Assembly (NCBI GenBank): GCA_947377705.1
Contig: CANCGU010000044.1
Coordinates: 1-14,085, forward strand
Direction: 5' to 3'
Source of the DNA: Comamonadaceae bacterium
GTDB taxonomy: Bacteria; Pseudomonadota; Gammaproteobacteria; Burkholderiales; Burkholderiaceae
DNA: 14,085 nt
A model generated the notes under the pieces. The model was not told the DNA's origin and ran no database searches. It was given only the letters and a program-made list of their open reading frames with translations. The position numbers and the translations under genes were made by a program. The stretch's first letter is position 1; each line of letters opens with the position of its first letter. Shown here one piece after another: positions 1 to 8,614 of this stretch.

Positions 1-50
1 CAAACAGTCAGGTCTGGCACTGTTTTCTACATTTGAAAAGGCGTTGAAAA
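1..50 (+). other. Leader sequence upstream of asd
   Basis: This stretch carries no recognisable gene end; the frame leading into asd is closed by a TGA at 45-47. It holds a modest Shine-Dalgarno-like AAGG at 38-41, nine bases before the asd ATG, which supports that start. A weak TACATT (28-33) could be a -10 box, but no matching -35 is visible, so I do not call a promoter. In related bacteria leuB often precedes asd, but nothing here shows its end. Confidence 0.3.
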
Positions 51-1181
51 ATGAGCAAGTTAGTAGGTTTAGTCGGTTGGCGCGGCATGGTCGGCTCGGT
101 GCTGATCGACCGCATGGTTCAAGAAAAAGATTTCGATCTGATCGAACCCATATTCTTCTCTACATCCAACGCAGGCGGCAAAGCCCCTGCCCAAGCCAAA
201 AATGAAACCACACTCAAAGACGCCAACGATATTGAAGCGCTGAAAAAGTGCGACATCGTGCTCACCTGCCAAGGCGGCGACTACACCAAAGAGGTGTACC
301 CCAAGTTGCGCGCTGCGGGTTGGAATGGCCACTGGATTGACGCAGCCTCTAGCCTGCGCATGGCCGACGACGCCATCATCGTGCTCGACCCCGTCAACCG
401 CAACGTGATTGACGCAGCCTTAGGCAAAGGCGGCAAAAACTGGATCGGCGGCAACTGCACCGTGAGCTTGATGCTCATGGGCTTGGGCGGCTTGTTCCAA
501 CACAACCTGGTCGAGTGGGTCAGTGCCATGACCTACCAAGCGGCCTCAGGCGCTGGTGCACAAAACATGCGCGAGTTGCTGAGCCAAATGGGCGCTTTGC
601 ACGACGCTGTGAAGGACGACTTGGCCAACCCCTCTTCTGCCATCTTGGACATTGACCGCAAAGTGTCAGCCACCATGCGCAGCGCTGCGTTCCCCACCAA
701 AAACTTCCGCAACACCGCCTTGGCTGGCAGCTTGATCCCTTGGATCGACGTGCCTGTCGAACACGGCCAAAGCAAGGAAGAGTGGAAAGGCGGCGCCGAG
801 TGCAACAAGATTTTGGGCAATCCAGCCTTCCGTACGGCAGGCTCCATCCCGATCGACGGTTTGTGCGTGCGCATTGGCGCGATGCGCTGCCACTCACAAG
901 GTTTGACCATCAAGCTGAAAAAAGACGTGCCCATGGACGAGATCGAAAGCATCTTGGCCCAGGCCAACGACTGGGTCAAAGTGGTTCCGAACGTGCGCGA
1001 AATCAGCGAACGCGACCTGACACCAGCAGCCGTTACCGGCACCTTGACTGTGCCTGTGGGTCGCCTGCACAAGATGGCCATGGGCAACGACTATCTTGGC
1101 GCATTCACCGTGGGTGACCAGCTCTTGTGGGGCGCTGCCGAGCCATTGCGCCGTATGTTGCGCATCCTGCTCGAAGCGTAA
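51..1181 (+). CDS. asd: Aspartate-semialdehyde dehydrogenase
   Basis: This enzyme reduces L-aspartyl-4-phosphate to L-aspartate semialdehyde with NADPH in the cytoplasm. The product feeds lysine, diaminopimelate, threonine and methionine synthesis. The 376-residue protein is full length for the gammaproteobacterial-type Asd family. The N-terminal NADP-binding glycine motif [10 protein letters not shown] is at residues 9-18. The catalytic cysteine is C136 in [10 protein letters not shown], and the substrate-binding arginine and acid-base histidine are R274 and H281 in [12 protein letters not shown]; assignments are by analogy with E. coli Asd (C135, R267, H274). The ATG is preceded by AAGG at a nine-base spacing. 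The stop lies 21 bp before fimV on the same strand, so the two are probably co-transcribed. An asd-fimV-truA order is common in Burkholderiales. Nothing looks broken or transferred. Confidence 0.97.
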   Translation: MSKLVGLVGWRGMVGSVLIDRMVQEKDFDLIEPIFFSTSNAGGKAPAQAKNETTLKDANDIEALKKCDIVLTCQGGDYTKEVYPKLRAAGWNGHWIDAASSLRMADDAIIVLDPVNRNVIDAALGKGGKNWIGGNCTVSLMLMGLGGLFQHNLVEWVSAMTYQAASGAGAQNMRELLSQMGALHDAVKDDLANPSSAILDIDRKVSATMRSAAFPTKNFRNTALAGSLIPWIDVPVEHGQSKEEWKGGAECNKILGNPAFRTAGSIPIDGLCVRIGAMRCHSQGLTIKLKKDVPMDEIESILAQANDWVKVVPNVREISERDLTPAAVTGTLTVPVGRLHKMAMGNDYLGAFTVGDQLLWGAAEPLRRMLRILLEA

Positions 1182-1202
1182 AACAAAGTAATATCTCTGG
1201 TT

Positions 1203-2867
1203 ATGACCCAAGCCGCACTTCATGCTTCTCGTTTGTTCCAGAGATCTGCTTTGTGGGCAGCCCTTTCACTGTCATTGATAGGCAGTGCGCAGGCACTTAC
1301 TTTGCAGCGCCCCGTTGTGCAAAGCAAGCAGGGTGAGGCTTTACGCGCAGAGATTGATGTCAGCGAAATCACCATCGCTGAACAAGTCGAACTCGAAGCC
1401 CAAATTGCAAGCCCTGATGTTTACAAAGCAGCTAGGCTTGAAGTGCCCATGGTGAATGGCCAACCACTGGATGTGCAGGTGCAACTGTTGCGCCGAGACC
1501 ACGGTTGGCCCTATTTAAAAATCACCAGCAAACAGCCCGTGACAGGCAATTTTTTGGATTTGCTGATTGATTTACGTTGGGCGACAGGTCGCTTGTTGCG
1601 CGATGTGAGTCTATCCATTGACGACGGAAGTACTAAAAAACTTACAACGCCGTCAATGCTCAGCGACACAGGTCGCAACGCCCAAGCGCCTCATATGCCT
1701 TCGCGCTCCGGAAAAGTGAATGAGTCTGGGCAAATTTTGGTAAAACGCGGCGATACCGCGAGCGCACTGACCGCCAGCAAAACACCTGAAAACGTGTCAC
1801 TAGAGCAAATGTTAGTGGCCTTGCTGCGTAGCAATCCCGATGCATTTGTGGCATCCAACGTGAACCGCATGAAGGAAGGCGCTTTGCTGACCTTGCCGAC
1901 TGAGGAAGAAGCCAAAGCCGTGTCGCGCGAGGAAGCGCGTCAAGCCATACAAATCCAAACCAAAGACTTTGAAGCCTACCGCGCCGAGCTAGCAGCACGC
2001 GCACCCGGCGGCACGGTCCCTCAGGTTGCCCGTGATGTGGCGGGCAAGCTCGAAGCTAAAGTCCAAAATAAAAACGCGAAGACAAACCAAGACAAATTGA
2101 CCTTGGCCAAGCCCGGAAACAAAGACACGGCGGCCGAAGAAAAAATTGTCCAACAACGCGAAGCCCAGGATGTGGCAGAACGTGCAGCCGAGTTAAGCCG
2201 CAACATTGCTGAGCTCGGAAAAATCGCGGCCGCTACGGTGAGCGACGCCGCGGGCCCAGCCTCTGAGGCTGCCTCAGTGGGTGTCAGCTTGCCCGTGGAG
2301 GTTCCCGCTAGTGCAGCATCGGCCAACAGCGAATGGCTCAACGAATTGCGCGAACACAGCTTGACCCCCGTGGGCGCTGGAAGCTTGGTGGCTTTGTTGG
2401 TCTTGGTCGGCTTGTGGCGCCGACGTGCGTTGAGCAAAGGCGATGACGATATTCAAGGCCTGCCCCCCTTGAATGTGAAGTTCAACTTGGATTTGCCAGA
2501 GTTTGACAACAAAGACCCTGCTGAGCGCGGTTATATCCATGACGTGGCCACGCACATGCACGATGGGCACGAGCACCCGCACGACCATGCGCAGCACTAT
2601 GCGCAAGCAGATGATGCCGACGAAGAAGGACCCACGCCGCACAGCGCGCACACACCTCGCCCGACCATGGAAATGCCTAATATTTCTCTGGATTTGGATG
2701 ACCCCCATGCGCCTGTGAGCCCCTACCAAGTGCGCATCGAGTTGGCGGATGAACTGTGGCACTTGGGTCAACTGCACACCAGCCGTGCGTTGATGGAAGA
2801 AGTGGCCAACGAAGCCTCTGGCGCTGACAAAGAAAAAGCCCTCAAGTGGCTGGCTGAACGAGGCTAA
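1203..2867 (+). CDS. fimV: FimV-family LysM protein, short form
   Basis: FimV proteins are inner-membrane, peptidoglycan-binding polar hub proteins known in Pseudomonas for type IV pilus assembly and twitching. Seen here, in order: a signal peptide (residues 1-31, likely cut after SAQA); a FimV N-terminal domain (about 32-145) with the typical WATGRLLRDV at 126-135; a LysM-like segment (about 176-235); an acidic/alanine-rich probable coiled coil (about 313-345); one membrane helix (about 390-405, followed by RRR); a cytoplasmic linker with eight histidines within residues 446-465; and a C-terminal TPR-like FimV domain (about 508-552, ELADELWHLGQLHTSRALME). At 554 residues it is much shorter than Pseudomonas FimV (roughly 900), mainly in the cytoplasmic linker. 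The ATG has no clear Shine-Dalgarno sequence, so translation may be coupled to asd 21 bp upstream. Identity is supported by position next to truA. A role in pili in this organism is inference. Confidence 0.87.
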   Translation: MTQAALHASRLFQRSALWAALSLSLIGSAQALTLQRPVVQSKQGEALRAEIDVSEITIAEQVELEAQIASPDVYKAARLEVPMVNGQPLDVQVQLLRRDHGWPYLKITSKQPVTGNFLDLLIDLRWATGRLLRDVSLSIDDGSTKKLTTPSMLSDTGRNAQAPHMPSRSGKVNESGQILVKRGDTASALTASKTPENVSLEQMLVALLRSNPDAFVASNVNRMKEGALLTLPTEEEAKAVSREEARQAIQIQTKDFEAYRAELAARAPGGTVPQVARDVAGKLEAKVQNKNAKTNQDKLTLAKPGNKDTAAEEKIVQQREAQDVAERAAELSRNIAELGKIAAATVSDAAGPASEAASVGVSLPVEVPASAASANSEWLNELREHSLTPVGAGSLVALLVLVGLWRRRALSKGDDDIQGLPPLNVKFNLDLPEFDNKDPAERGYIHDVATHMHDGHEHPHDHAQHYAQADDADEEGPTPHSAHTPRPTMEMPNISLDLDDPHAPVSPYQVRIELADELWHLGQLHTSRALMEEVANEASGADKEKALKWLAERG

Positions 2868-2872
2868 GCCCC

Positions 2873-3670
2873 ATGCGCATCGCCATGGGCTTGAGCTACA
2901 ACGGCCAAGCCTACGAAGGCTGGCAAAGCCAACTCTCTGGCAAAACGGTTCAAGACAAACTTGAACAAGCGTTGGCCAAATTCACCCAAACCCCCGTCTC
3001 AACCTTGTGCGCTGGCCGCACCGATGCTGGTGTGCATGGGCTCATGCAAGTCATTCACTTTGACACCGAGCTCGACCGCACGCCCTACTCGTGGGTACGC
3101 GGCACCAACCGCTATTTGCCACTGGACATTGCTGTGCAGTGGGCGCGTGAGATGCCCCGCGAATTTCACTGCCGTGGCAGCGCCATTGCGCGACGCTATG
3201 CCTATGTGGTGTTGGAGTCTGCCGTGCGCCCCAGCGTGGAATTGGGACGTGTGGGCTGGGTGTACCGCCCGCTTGACTTGCAAGCCATGCAAAAAGCCGC
3301 GCAGTGCCTGATGGGCGAACACGACTTCACCTCATTTCGCGCCTCCAGCTGCCAAGCCCTCACACCGGTCAAAACCATGACGCGCATCGACATCACCCGC
3401 AAAAGCACGCAGCCCGGCTCAGCCGTGTGGCGCTTTGAGTTTGAAGCCAGCGCGTTTTTGCACCACATGATTCGCAACCTCATGGGCTGCTTTGTGAAGA
3501 TTGGCAGTGGCGACAAACCGCCTGAGTGGATGGCCGAGGTGCTGGCCGCCCGCGACCGCGATGCCGCCGCCCCCACCTTCAGCCCCGATGGCTTGTATTT
3601 CTTGGGCCCCCGCTATGACGCACAGTGGGGTTTGCCTGACCGTACCCCTGCGTATGATGGATTGCCATGA
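2873..3670 (+). CDS. truA: tRNA pseudouridine(38-40) synthase TruA
   Basis: TruA converts uridines 38, 39 and 40 in the anticodon arm of many tRNAs to pseudouridine. The 265-residue protein is normal in length. The catalytic aspartate is D51 in the diagnostic AGRTDAGVHG (47-56). The active-site tyrosine of RRYAY is Y108, and the C-terminal family motifs FLHHMIRNLMG (194-204) and APTFSPDGLYFL (232-243) are intact. The ATG at 2873 sits nine bases after a GAGG (2860-2863) that lies inside the end of fimV, five bases beyond the fimV stop; a second ATG four codons later is less well spaced. The gene ends in an ATGA overlap with trpF, implying coupled translation. The truA-trpF neighbourhood is widely conserved in beta- and gammaproteobacteria. 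Confidence 0.97.
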   Translation: MRIAMGLSYNGQAYEGWQSQLSGKTVQDKLEQALAKFTQTPVSTLCAGRTDAGVHGLMQVIHFDTELDRTPYSWVRGTNRYLPLDIAVQWAREMPREFHCRGSAIARRYAYVVLESAVRPSVELGRVGWVYRPLDLQAMQKAAQCLMGEHDFTSFRASSCQALTPVKTMTRIDITRKSTQPGSAVWRFEFEASAFLHHMIRNLMGCFVKIGSGDKPPEWMAEVLAARDRDAAAPTFSPDGLYFLGPRYDAQWGLPDRTPAYDGLP

Positions 3671-4359
3671 ATCGCCCCATCAACCGAACACGTATCAAAA
3701 TTTGTGGACTCACCCGTGAGCAAGACGTCGATGCCGCCGTGGCCGCTGGCGTGGATGCCATTGGTTTTGTCATGTACGCCCCCAGCCCACGCGCGGTGAC
3801 GGTGGAGCGCGCCGCCGAGCTGGCCTTGCGTCTGCCTGCCTTTGTCACGCCCGTGCTGCTGTTTGTGAACGAAACGGCCGAGGCCATTGCCCACGCCTGC
3901 ATGCAAATTCCAGGTGCATGGCTGCAGTTTCATGGTGACGAAACACCCGACCACTGCCGAAAAATTGCCCGCACCTTGGGCCGCCGCTGGATTCGGGCGG
4001 CTCGCATCCCGCTAGAAACCCCAGCGGGCGAAGAAGCCTTCGACCTCTTAAAATACGCGCAAGATTACTCAGACGCCCAAGCCGTGCTGCTCGACGCCCA
4101 TGTCGACGGTTACGGCGGCGGCGGCAAAACATTCAATTGGTCACAGCTTCCTCCAAACGTCAACGCTCACCTCGTCTTGTCTGGTGGACTCAACGCTGCC
4201 AACGTGACCGAGGGCATTCGCGCGCTGCGTCACCACGGCCATTCATTGGCGGTTGACGTGAGCTCTGGCGTGGAATCAGCCAAAGGCATCAAAGATGCGG
4301 TCAAGATTCACGAATTCGTCAGAGCCGTACGCGCAGCAGACGCAGAGCACCCGCTCTAA
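3667..4359 (+). CDS. trpF: Phosphoribosylanthranilate isomerase
   Basis: TrpF catalyses the Amadori rearrangement of N-(5-phosphoribosyl)anthranilate to the deoxyribulose form in tryptophan synthesis. It is a stand-alone (beta/alpha)8 barrel of 230 residues, not fused to TrpC as in E. coli. The catalytic general base C13 lies in IKICGLT (10-16) and the general acid D143 in VLLDAHVDGYGGGGKTF (140-156). The phosphate-binding loops LSGGL (171-175) and VDVSSGVE (196-203) are present. The start overlaps the truA stop (ATGA), and a later start would remove nothing essential until IKICG. The next gene, trpB, is 66 bp downstream, separated by a hairpin. No anomalies. Confidence 0.97.
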   Translation: MNRPINRTRIKICGLTREQDVDAAVAAGVDAIGFVMYAPSPRAVTVERAAELALRLPAFVTPVLLFVNETAEAIAHACMQIPGAWLQFHGDETPDHCRKIARTLGRRWIRAARIPLETPAGEEAFDLLKYAQDYSDAQAVLLDAHVDGYGGGGKTFNWSQLPPNVNAHLVLSGGLNAANVTEGIRALRHHGHSLAVDVSSGVESAKGIKDAVKIHEFVRAVRAADAEHPL

Positions 4360-4385
4360 GCCACCTTCCCTTTTTGTTTGAAGCA

Positions 4386-4405
4386 CTTGAGGCCCAAGCC
4401 TCAAG
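4386..4405. promoter_or_regulatory. Perfect hairpin between trpF and trpB
   Basis: CTTGAGGC (4386-4393) and GCCTCAAG (4398-4405) are exact inverted repeats around a four-base loop CCAA, giving an 8-bp stem in the 66-bp trpF-trpB gap. No T-tract follows on either strand, so it is not an intrinsic terminator. It ends ten bases before the likely trpB Shine-Dalgarno CAGG (4416-4419). It could be an mRNA processing or stability element, a translational control hairpin, or a protein-binding palindrome; which of these is inference. Confidence 0.5.
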
Positions 4406-4425
4406 ACAACTATTGCAGGCACCCT

Positions 4426-5715
4426 ATGTCGAACTACCAACAACCCGACGCGAAAGGCCACTTTGGCATTTACGGCGGCAGCTTCATCAGCGAAACGCTG
4501 ACGCACGCGATTGAAGAGCTCAAAGACGCTTACGCCAAATACCAACACGACCCCGCGTTCATCGCCGAGTTCAAGAGCGAACTGGCGCACTTTGTGGGCC
4601 GCCCTTCGCCCATTTACCACGCAGCCCGTATGAGCCGTGAAATGGGTGGCGCGCAAATCTTCTTGAAACGTGAAGACCTCAACCACACCGGTGCCCACAA
4701 GATCAACAACACCATCGGCCAAGCCATGCTCGCCAAGCGCATGGGCAAGCCCCGCGTGATTGCAGAAACCGGTGCTGGCCAACACGGCGTGGCCACCGCC
4801 ACCATTTGCGCGCGCTATGGTTTGGAATGCGTGGTCTACATGGGCGCAGAAGACGTCAAACGCCAAAGCCCCAACGTGTACCGCATGAAGCTCTTGGGCG
4901 CGACGGTGGTGCCCGTGGAGAGCGGCAGCCGCACCCTCAAAGACGCACTGAACGAAGCCATGCGCGACTGGGTAGCCAACGTGGACAACACCTTCTACAT
5001 CATCGGTACCGTGGCGGGCCCACACCCCTACCCCATGATGGTGCGCGACTTCCAAAGCGTGATTGGCGAAGAGTGCCTCACGCAAATGCCTGAGATGTTC
5101 AAGAGCCTCAAGATGGCCGAAGAACAACCCGATGCCGTCATCGCCTGCGTGGGCGGTGGCAGCAATGCCATGGGCATCTTCTACCCCTACATCAACCACG
5201 CCAACACGCGCCTCATCGGCGTGGAAGCCGCGGGCGAAGGCATGGACACCGACCGTCACTCATGCTCATTGCAGCTGGGCGCGCCCGGCGTGCTGCACGG
5301 CAACCGTACCTACATCTTGCAAGATGAGAACGGCCAAATTACTGAGACACACAGCGTGAGCGCGGGCCTCGACTATCCCGGTGTTGGACCTGAACATGCC
5401 TTCCTCAAAGACATTGGCCGCGCAGAGTACGTGGGCATCACCGACAAAGAAGCGCTCGACGCTTTCCACTACCTGTGCCGCACCGAGGGCATCATCCCCG
5501 CACTCGAATCCAGCCATGCCATCGCCTACGCCATGAAGCTAGCCAAGACCATGAAGCCTGAGCAATCCATCTTGGTCAACCTCTCTGGCCGTGGCGACAA
5601 AGACATTGGTACGGTAGCCGACCTGAGCAACGCAGACTTCTTCTGCCGCCCCAGCTGCCAAGGCCAATCGGTCAAAGGCGGCCCTGCTGAACACATCATG
5701 AAAGTTGTGAAATGA
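4426..5715 (+). CDS. trpB: Tryptophan synthase beta subunit
   Basis: TrpB is the PLP-dependent subunit that condenses indole, channelled from TrpA, with L-serine to give L-tryptophan in an alpha2-beta2 complex. I chose the ATG at 4426 (protein of 429 residues, starting [14 protein letters not shown]) because family homology begins there and CAGG (4416-4419) precedes it; an in-frame TTG at 4378 would add 16 unlikely residues spanning the hairpin. The PLP lysine is K92 in [11 protein letters not shown], the catalytic glutamate E114 is in AETGAGQHG, the phosphate loop GGGSNA is at 243-248, and LSGRGDKD is at 386-393. The protein is about 30 residues longer than E. coli TrpB (397), mostly in a C-terminal tail after LSGRGDKD that includes C407 and C411. 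It overlaps trpA by ATGA, consistent with stoichiometric coupled translation. Confidence 0.97.
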   Translation: MSNYQQPDAKGHFGIYGGSFISETLTHAIEELKDAYAKYQHDPAFIAEFKSELAHFVGRPSPIYHAARMSREMGGAQIFLKREDLNHTGAHKINNTIGQAMLAKRMGKPRVIAETGAGQHGVATATICARYGLECVVYMGAEDVKRQSPNVYRMKLLGATVVPVESGSRTLKDALNEAMRDWVANVDNTFYIIGTVAGPHPYPMMVRDFQSVIGEECLTQMPEMFKSLKMAEEQPDAVIACVGGGSNAMGIFYPYINHANTRLIGVEAAGEGMDTDRHSCSLQLGAPGVLHGNRTYILQDENGQITETHSVSAGLDYPGVGPEHAFLKDIGRAEYVGITDKEALDAFHYLCRTEGIIPALESSHAIAYAMKLAKTMKPEQSILVNLSGRGDKDIGTVADLSNADFFCRPSCQGQSVKGGPAEHIMKVVK

Positions 5716-6521
5716 GCCGTATTGACGCCACCCTCGCTGCCCTCAAAGCACAAGGCCGCAAAGCCCTTATCCCCTATGTGATGGCGGGCTTCCCACAAGC
5801 CGACATTACACCCGCCCTCATGCACGGCATGGTGGACGCAGGCGCAGACATCATCGAACTGGGCGTGCCGTTTAGCGACCCCATGGCCGATGGCGCAGTG
5901 ATTCAAAAAGCAGGCGAAGCCGCGCTGCGGTTTGGCATTGGCACCGCCCAAGTGCTGGACATGGTGCGCGAGTTCCGCAAGACCAACGCCACCACCCCCG
6001 TGGTGCTGATGGGCTACGCCAACCCCGTGGAGTGCTACAACCTCAAGCACGGCCCAGATTCGTTCGTGAAAGACGCGTCTGCGGCTGGCGTCGACGGCGT
6101 GCTGATCGTGGACTACCCACCCGAAGAGTGCGAAGAATTCGCAGCCACCCTGCGCGCGCACCACATGGATCTGATCTTCTTGCTCGCCCCCACCAGCACC
6201 GACAAACGCATGGAACAAGTGGCACGCATTGCCAGCGGCTATGTGTATTACGTCTCGCTCAAGGGCGTGACAGGCGCGGGCAACCTCGACACCGATGCTG
6301 TAGAGGCCATGCTGCCGCGCATCCGCCAACATGTGCATATACCCGTAGGTGTGGGCTTTGGCATTCGCGACGCGGCCACCGCCACCGCCGTGGGCCGCGT
6401 GGCCGATGCCGTGGTGATTGGCAGCCGCATCATCCAGCTGCTCGAAGCCGCACCAGCAGGCCAAGAAGTGGCTGCGGCTCACACATTTTTAGCGGGTATT
6501 CGCAAGGCTTTGGACGCTTAA
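5712..6521 (+). CDS. trpA: Tryptophan synthase alpha subunit
   Basis: TrpA cleaves indole-3-glycerol phosphate to indole and glyceraldehyde 3-phosphate and passes indole through a tunnel to TrpB. The 269-residue protein is standard length. The catalytic acid-base pair is E49 ([11 protein letters not shown], 47-57) and D60 (PMADG, 57-61). The flexible loop around GVTGAG (185-190) and the phosphate-binding VGFGI and IGSR segments (214-218 and 236-239) are present. The ATG overlaps the trpB stop by four bases. accD starts 59 bp downstream on the same strand, with no terminator between. Together with trpF and trpB it forms the late half of the pathway; the early genes are elsewhere, as usual in this bacterial group. 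Confidence 0.97.
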   Translation: MSRIDATLAALKAQGRKALIPYVMAGFPQADITPALMHGMVDAGADIIELGVPFSDPMADGAVIQKAGEAALRFGIGTAQVLDMVREFRKTNATTPVVLMGYANPVECYNLKHGPDSFVKDASAAGVDGVLIVDYPPEECEEFAATLRAHHMDLIFLLAPTSTDKRMEQVARIASGYVYYVSLKGVTGAGNLDTDAVEAMLPRIRQHVHIPVGVGFGIRDAATATAVGRVADAVVIGSRIIQLLEAAPAGQEVAAAHTFLAGIRKALDA

Positions 6522-6580
6522 CGCCATCCACCCCCAACCGTTAAAATGATGCCCATCCAAGAACTGACGAAAGACTGACC
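6522..6580 (+). promoter_or_regulatory. trpA-accD spacer with possible promoter
   Basis: The spacer holds TAAAAT at 6542-6547, five of six matches to a sigma-70 -10 box, but no good -35 at 16-18 bases. TTGGAC at 6510-6515 is 26 bases away, which is too far. A ten-codon open frame (6546-6578, [10 protein letters not shown]) ends two bases before the accD ATG. No strong Shine-Dalgarno is visible for accD. An internal accD promoter is plausible but weakly supported. Confidence 0.3.
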
Positions 6581-7453
6581 ATGAGTTGGCTCGAAAAACT
6601 ACTTCCCCCAAAAATTCAACACACCGAACCGTCGGAACGCCGCAGCGTGCCCGAAGGCGTGTGGGTGAAGTGTCCCAGCTGCGAGACCGTGCTCTACAAG
6701 AGCGACTTGCAAGCGAACCAAAACGTCTGCCCAACTTGCAGCCACCACCACCGCATGAGCGCCCGCGACCGCTTGGACATGTTCCTAGACGCCGAAGGCC
6801 GCTACGAAATCGGCCAAGAAGTGCTGCCCGTGGACGCCTTGAAATTCAAGGACAGCCGCAAGTACCCTGAGCGGCTCAAAGAAGCCATGCAAAACACTGG
6901 CGAAACCGACGCCTTGGTGGTCATGGGCGGTGCCGTGCACAACATCAATGTGGTTGTGGCCTGTTTTGAATTCGACTTCATGGGCGGCTCCATGGGTTCA
7001 GTGGTAGGCGAGCGCTTTGTGCGCGGCGTGCACACCGCCATCGAACAAAAAGTGCCGTTCATTTGCTTCACCGCCACCGGTGGCGCACGCATGCAAGAGG
7101 GCTTGCTCTCGCTCATGCAAATGGCCAAAACCAACGCCTCACTCACCCGCTTGGCCAAAAAAGGTTTGCCCTACATCGCCGTGTTGACCGACCCCACCAT
7201 GGGCGGCGTATCAGCAGGGTTTGCGTTTGTGGGTGACGTGGTTATCGCTGAACCCAACGCCTTGATTGGTTTTGCTGGCCCCCGCGTGATTGAAAACACC
7301 GTGCGCGTGACCTTACCCGCAGGCTTCCAACGCGCCGAGTTTTTGCAGCAAAAAGGCGCCATTGACATGATTTGCGACCGCCGCGAACTGCGCAAAACGA
7401 TTGCCAGCACCTTGGCCATGTTGCAGCGCCAGCCAGCGGATGCTGTGGCCTGA
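6581..7453 (+). CDS. accD: Acetyl-CoA carboxylase carboxyltransferase beta
   Basis: AccD is the beta subunit of the carboxyltransferase that, with AccA, moves the carboxyl group from biotin on AccB to acetyl-CoA, making malonyl-CoA for fatty acid synthesis. The 290-residue protein is full length. The N-terminal zinc ribbon has its four cysteines at C31, C34, C50 and C53 (CPSC and CPTC). The crotonase-fold carboxyltransferase core includes [11 protein letters not shown] (134-144), TGGARMQEG (166-174), the [12 protein letters not shown] loop (204-215) and FAGPRVIE (231-238). The ATG is preceded by only a poor Shine-Dalgarno. Translation could depend on the short frame just upstream or on read-through from trpA. 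A strong terminator follows; folC, a frequent downstream neighbour of accD in proteobacteria, is absent. Confidence 0.97.
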   Translation: MSWLEKLLPPKIQHTEPSERRSVPEGVWVKCPSCETVLYKSDLQANQNVCPTCSHHHRMSARDRLDMFLDAEGRYEIGQEVLPVDALKFKDSRKYPERLKEAMQNTGETDALVVMGGAVHNINVVVACFEFDFMGGSMGSVVGERFVRGVHTAIEQKVPFICFTATGGARMQEGLLSLMQMAKTNASLTRLAKKGLPYIAVLTDPTMGGVSAGFAFVGDVVIAEPNALIGFAGPRVIENTVRVTLPAGFQRAEFLQQKGAIDMICDRRELRKTIASTLAMLQRQPADAVA

Positions 7454-7468
7454 TCAAGCCTTGCACAT

Positions 7469-7500
7469 AAAAAAGCCCGCTCTGTGAAGCGGGCTTTTTT
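7469..7500. terminator. Bidirectional rho-independent terminator
   Basis: AAAAAAGCCCGCT (7469-7481) and AGCGGGCTTTTTT (7488-7500) form a perfect 13-bp stem around the loop CTGTGA. The GC core with an A-run on the left and a T-run on the right makes an intrinsic terminator on both strands. It sits between the convergent accD (stop 7453) and ychF (stop 7516) and probably serves both. Confidence 0.93.
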
Positions 7501-7515
7501 GTGGGCAATGCGCAA

Positions 7516-8607
7516 TTAGGAGCTGAATAAGAAGTTCATCACGTCGCCGTCTTTCACCACGTATTCCTTGCCCTCGGCGCGCATCTTGCCTGCGTCTTTG
7601 GCGCCTTGCTCGCCTTTGAAGGCGATGAAGTCGTCAAACGCGATGGTCTGGGCGCGAATGTAGCCCTTCTCGAAATCGGTGTGAATCACGCCAGCGGCTT
7701 GTGGCCCGGTGTCACCCACATGGATGGTCCAAGCGCGCACTTCTTTCACGCCAGCGGTGAAGTAAGTTTGCAAGCCCAACAAGTTGTAGGCTGAGCGAAT
7801 CAAGCGGTTCAAACCGGGCTCGTCTTGGCCGAGTTCTTTGAGGAACTCCAAGCGGTCAGCGTCTTCCATTTCGGACAACTCGGCTTCGATCTTGGCGCAG
7901 ATGGCGACCACGGGTGCGTTTTGCGCTTGCGCAAAGGCCTTGAGGCGGTCCAAGAAGGGGTTGTTCTCAAAGCCGTCTTCGGACACGTTGGCCACAAACA
8001 TGGCAGGCTTGGCGGTGATGAAGAAGAACTGCTTGAGCTCAGCCCGCTCTTCCTTGCTGAAGTCGATGGTGCGCACCGGCTTGGTGTCGTTCAGTGCGGC
8101 TTGGCACTTCTCAAGAATCGCCATTTGCTTGACGGCTTCTTTGTCGCCAGAGCGAGCAATTTTGCTCACGCGGTGAATCGCTTTTTCGACGGCAGCCAAG
8201 TCGGCCAAGCACAGCTCGGTCTGGATGACCTCGATGTCGGCAATCGGGTCCACCTTGTTGGCCACATGAATCACGTTGTCGTCTTCAAAACAACGCACGA
8301 CGTTGACGATGGCGTCTGTCTCGCGAATGTGCGCCAAGAACTTGTTGCCCAAGCCTTCGCCTGTGCTGGCACCTGCCACGAGACCGGCGATGTCTACAAA
8401 CTCCACAATGGCAGGCACGATGCGCTCGGGCGTGATGATCTCGGCCAACTGCTGTAGACGCGGATCAGGCACCTCGACCACGCCGGTGTTGGGCTCAATC
8501 GTGCAAAAGGGGTAATTCTCTGCCGCGATGCCCGCTTTGGTCAGGGCGTTGAACAGGGTGGATTTGCCAACGTTGGGCAAACCCACGATGCCGCATTTCA
8601 AACTCAT
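7516..8607 (-). CDS. ychF: Redox-regulated ATPase YchF (Obg family)
   Basis: YchF (OLA1 in eukaryotes) is a universal, ribosome-associated P-loop NTPase that prefers ATP and is linked in E. coli to the oxidative stress response. The 363-residue protein matches the E. coli length. The P-loop GLPNVGKST is at residues 9-17, the switch II DIAG at 72-75 and the GEGLGN segment at 83-88. The specificity motif is NVSE (207-210) in place of the GTPase NKxD, which explains ATP use in this family. A TGS domain occupies the C-terminus (about 280-363), ending [11 protein letters not shown]. The ATG at 8607 has a good Shine-Dalgarno AAGGA (8619-8615) seven bases upstream. It is transcribed toward accD and ends at the shared terminator. 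The common partner pth is not adjacent. Confidence 0.97.
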   Translation of the reverse strand: MSLKCGIVGLPNVGKSTLFNALTKAGIAAENYPFCTIEPNTGVVEVPDPRLQQLAEIITPERIVPAIVEFVDIAGLVAGASTGEGLGNKFLAHIRETDAIVNVVRCFEDDNVIHVANKVDPIADIEVIQTELCLADLAAVEKAIHRVSKIARSGDKEAVKQMAILEKCQAALNDTKPVRTIDFSKEERAELKQFFFITAKPAMFVANVSEDGFENNPFLDRLKAFAQAQNAPVVAICAKIEAELSEMEDADRLEFLKELGQDEPGLNRLIRSAYNLLGLQTYFTAGVKEVRAWTIHVGDTGPQAAGVIHTDFEKGYIRAQTIAFDDFIAFKGEQGAKDAGKMRAEGKEYVVKDGDVMNFLFSS

Positions 8608-8614
8608 AAAAATA

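Noticed and set aside
4378..4425. TTG start at 4378 giving TrpB 16 extra N-terminal residues
   Set aside because: The extension spans the hairpin, has no family similarity, and the ATG at 4426 has a spaced CAGG and matches where TrpB homology begins.
4276..5259. A 327-codon open frame on the minus strand opposite trpF/trpB
   Set aside because: It lies antisense to intact, strongly conserved genes, and its composition (rich in His, Val and Ala) is typical of the mirror of GC3-biased codons. No family features are seen.
5526..6482. A 318-codon open frame on the minus strand opposite trpB/trpA
   Set aside because: Same reason: antisense shadow of trpB-trpA, with low-complexity His/Ala/Gly composition and no recognisable domain.
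6510..6547. TTGGAC plus TAAAAT as a complete accD promoter
   Set aside because: The spacing is 26 bases, well outside 15-19, so only the -10-like box is noted.
7825..8457. A 210-codon plus-strand frame opposite ychF
   Set aside because: It mirrors the YchF coding sequence and has no domain, ribosome site or conserved motif.
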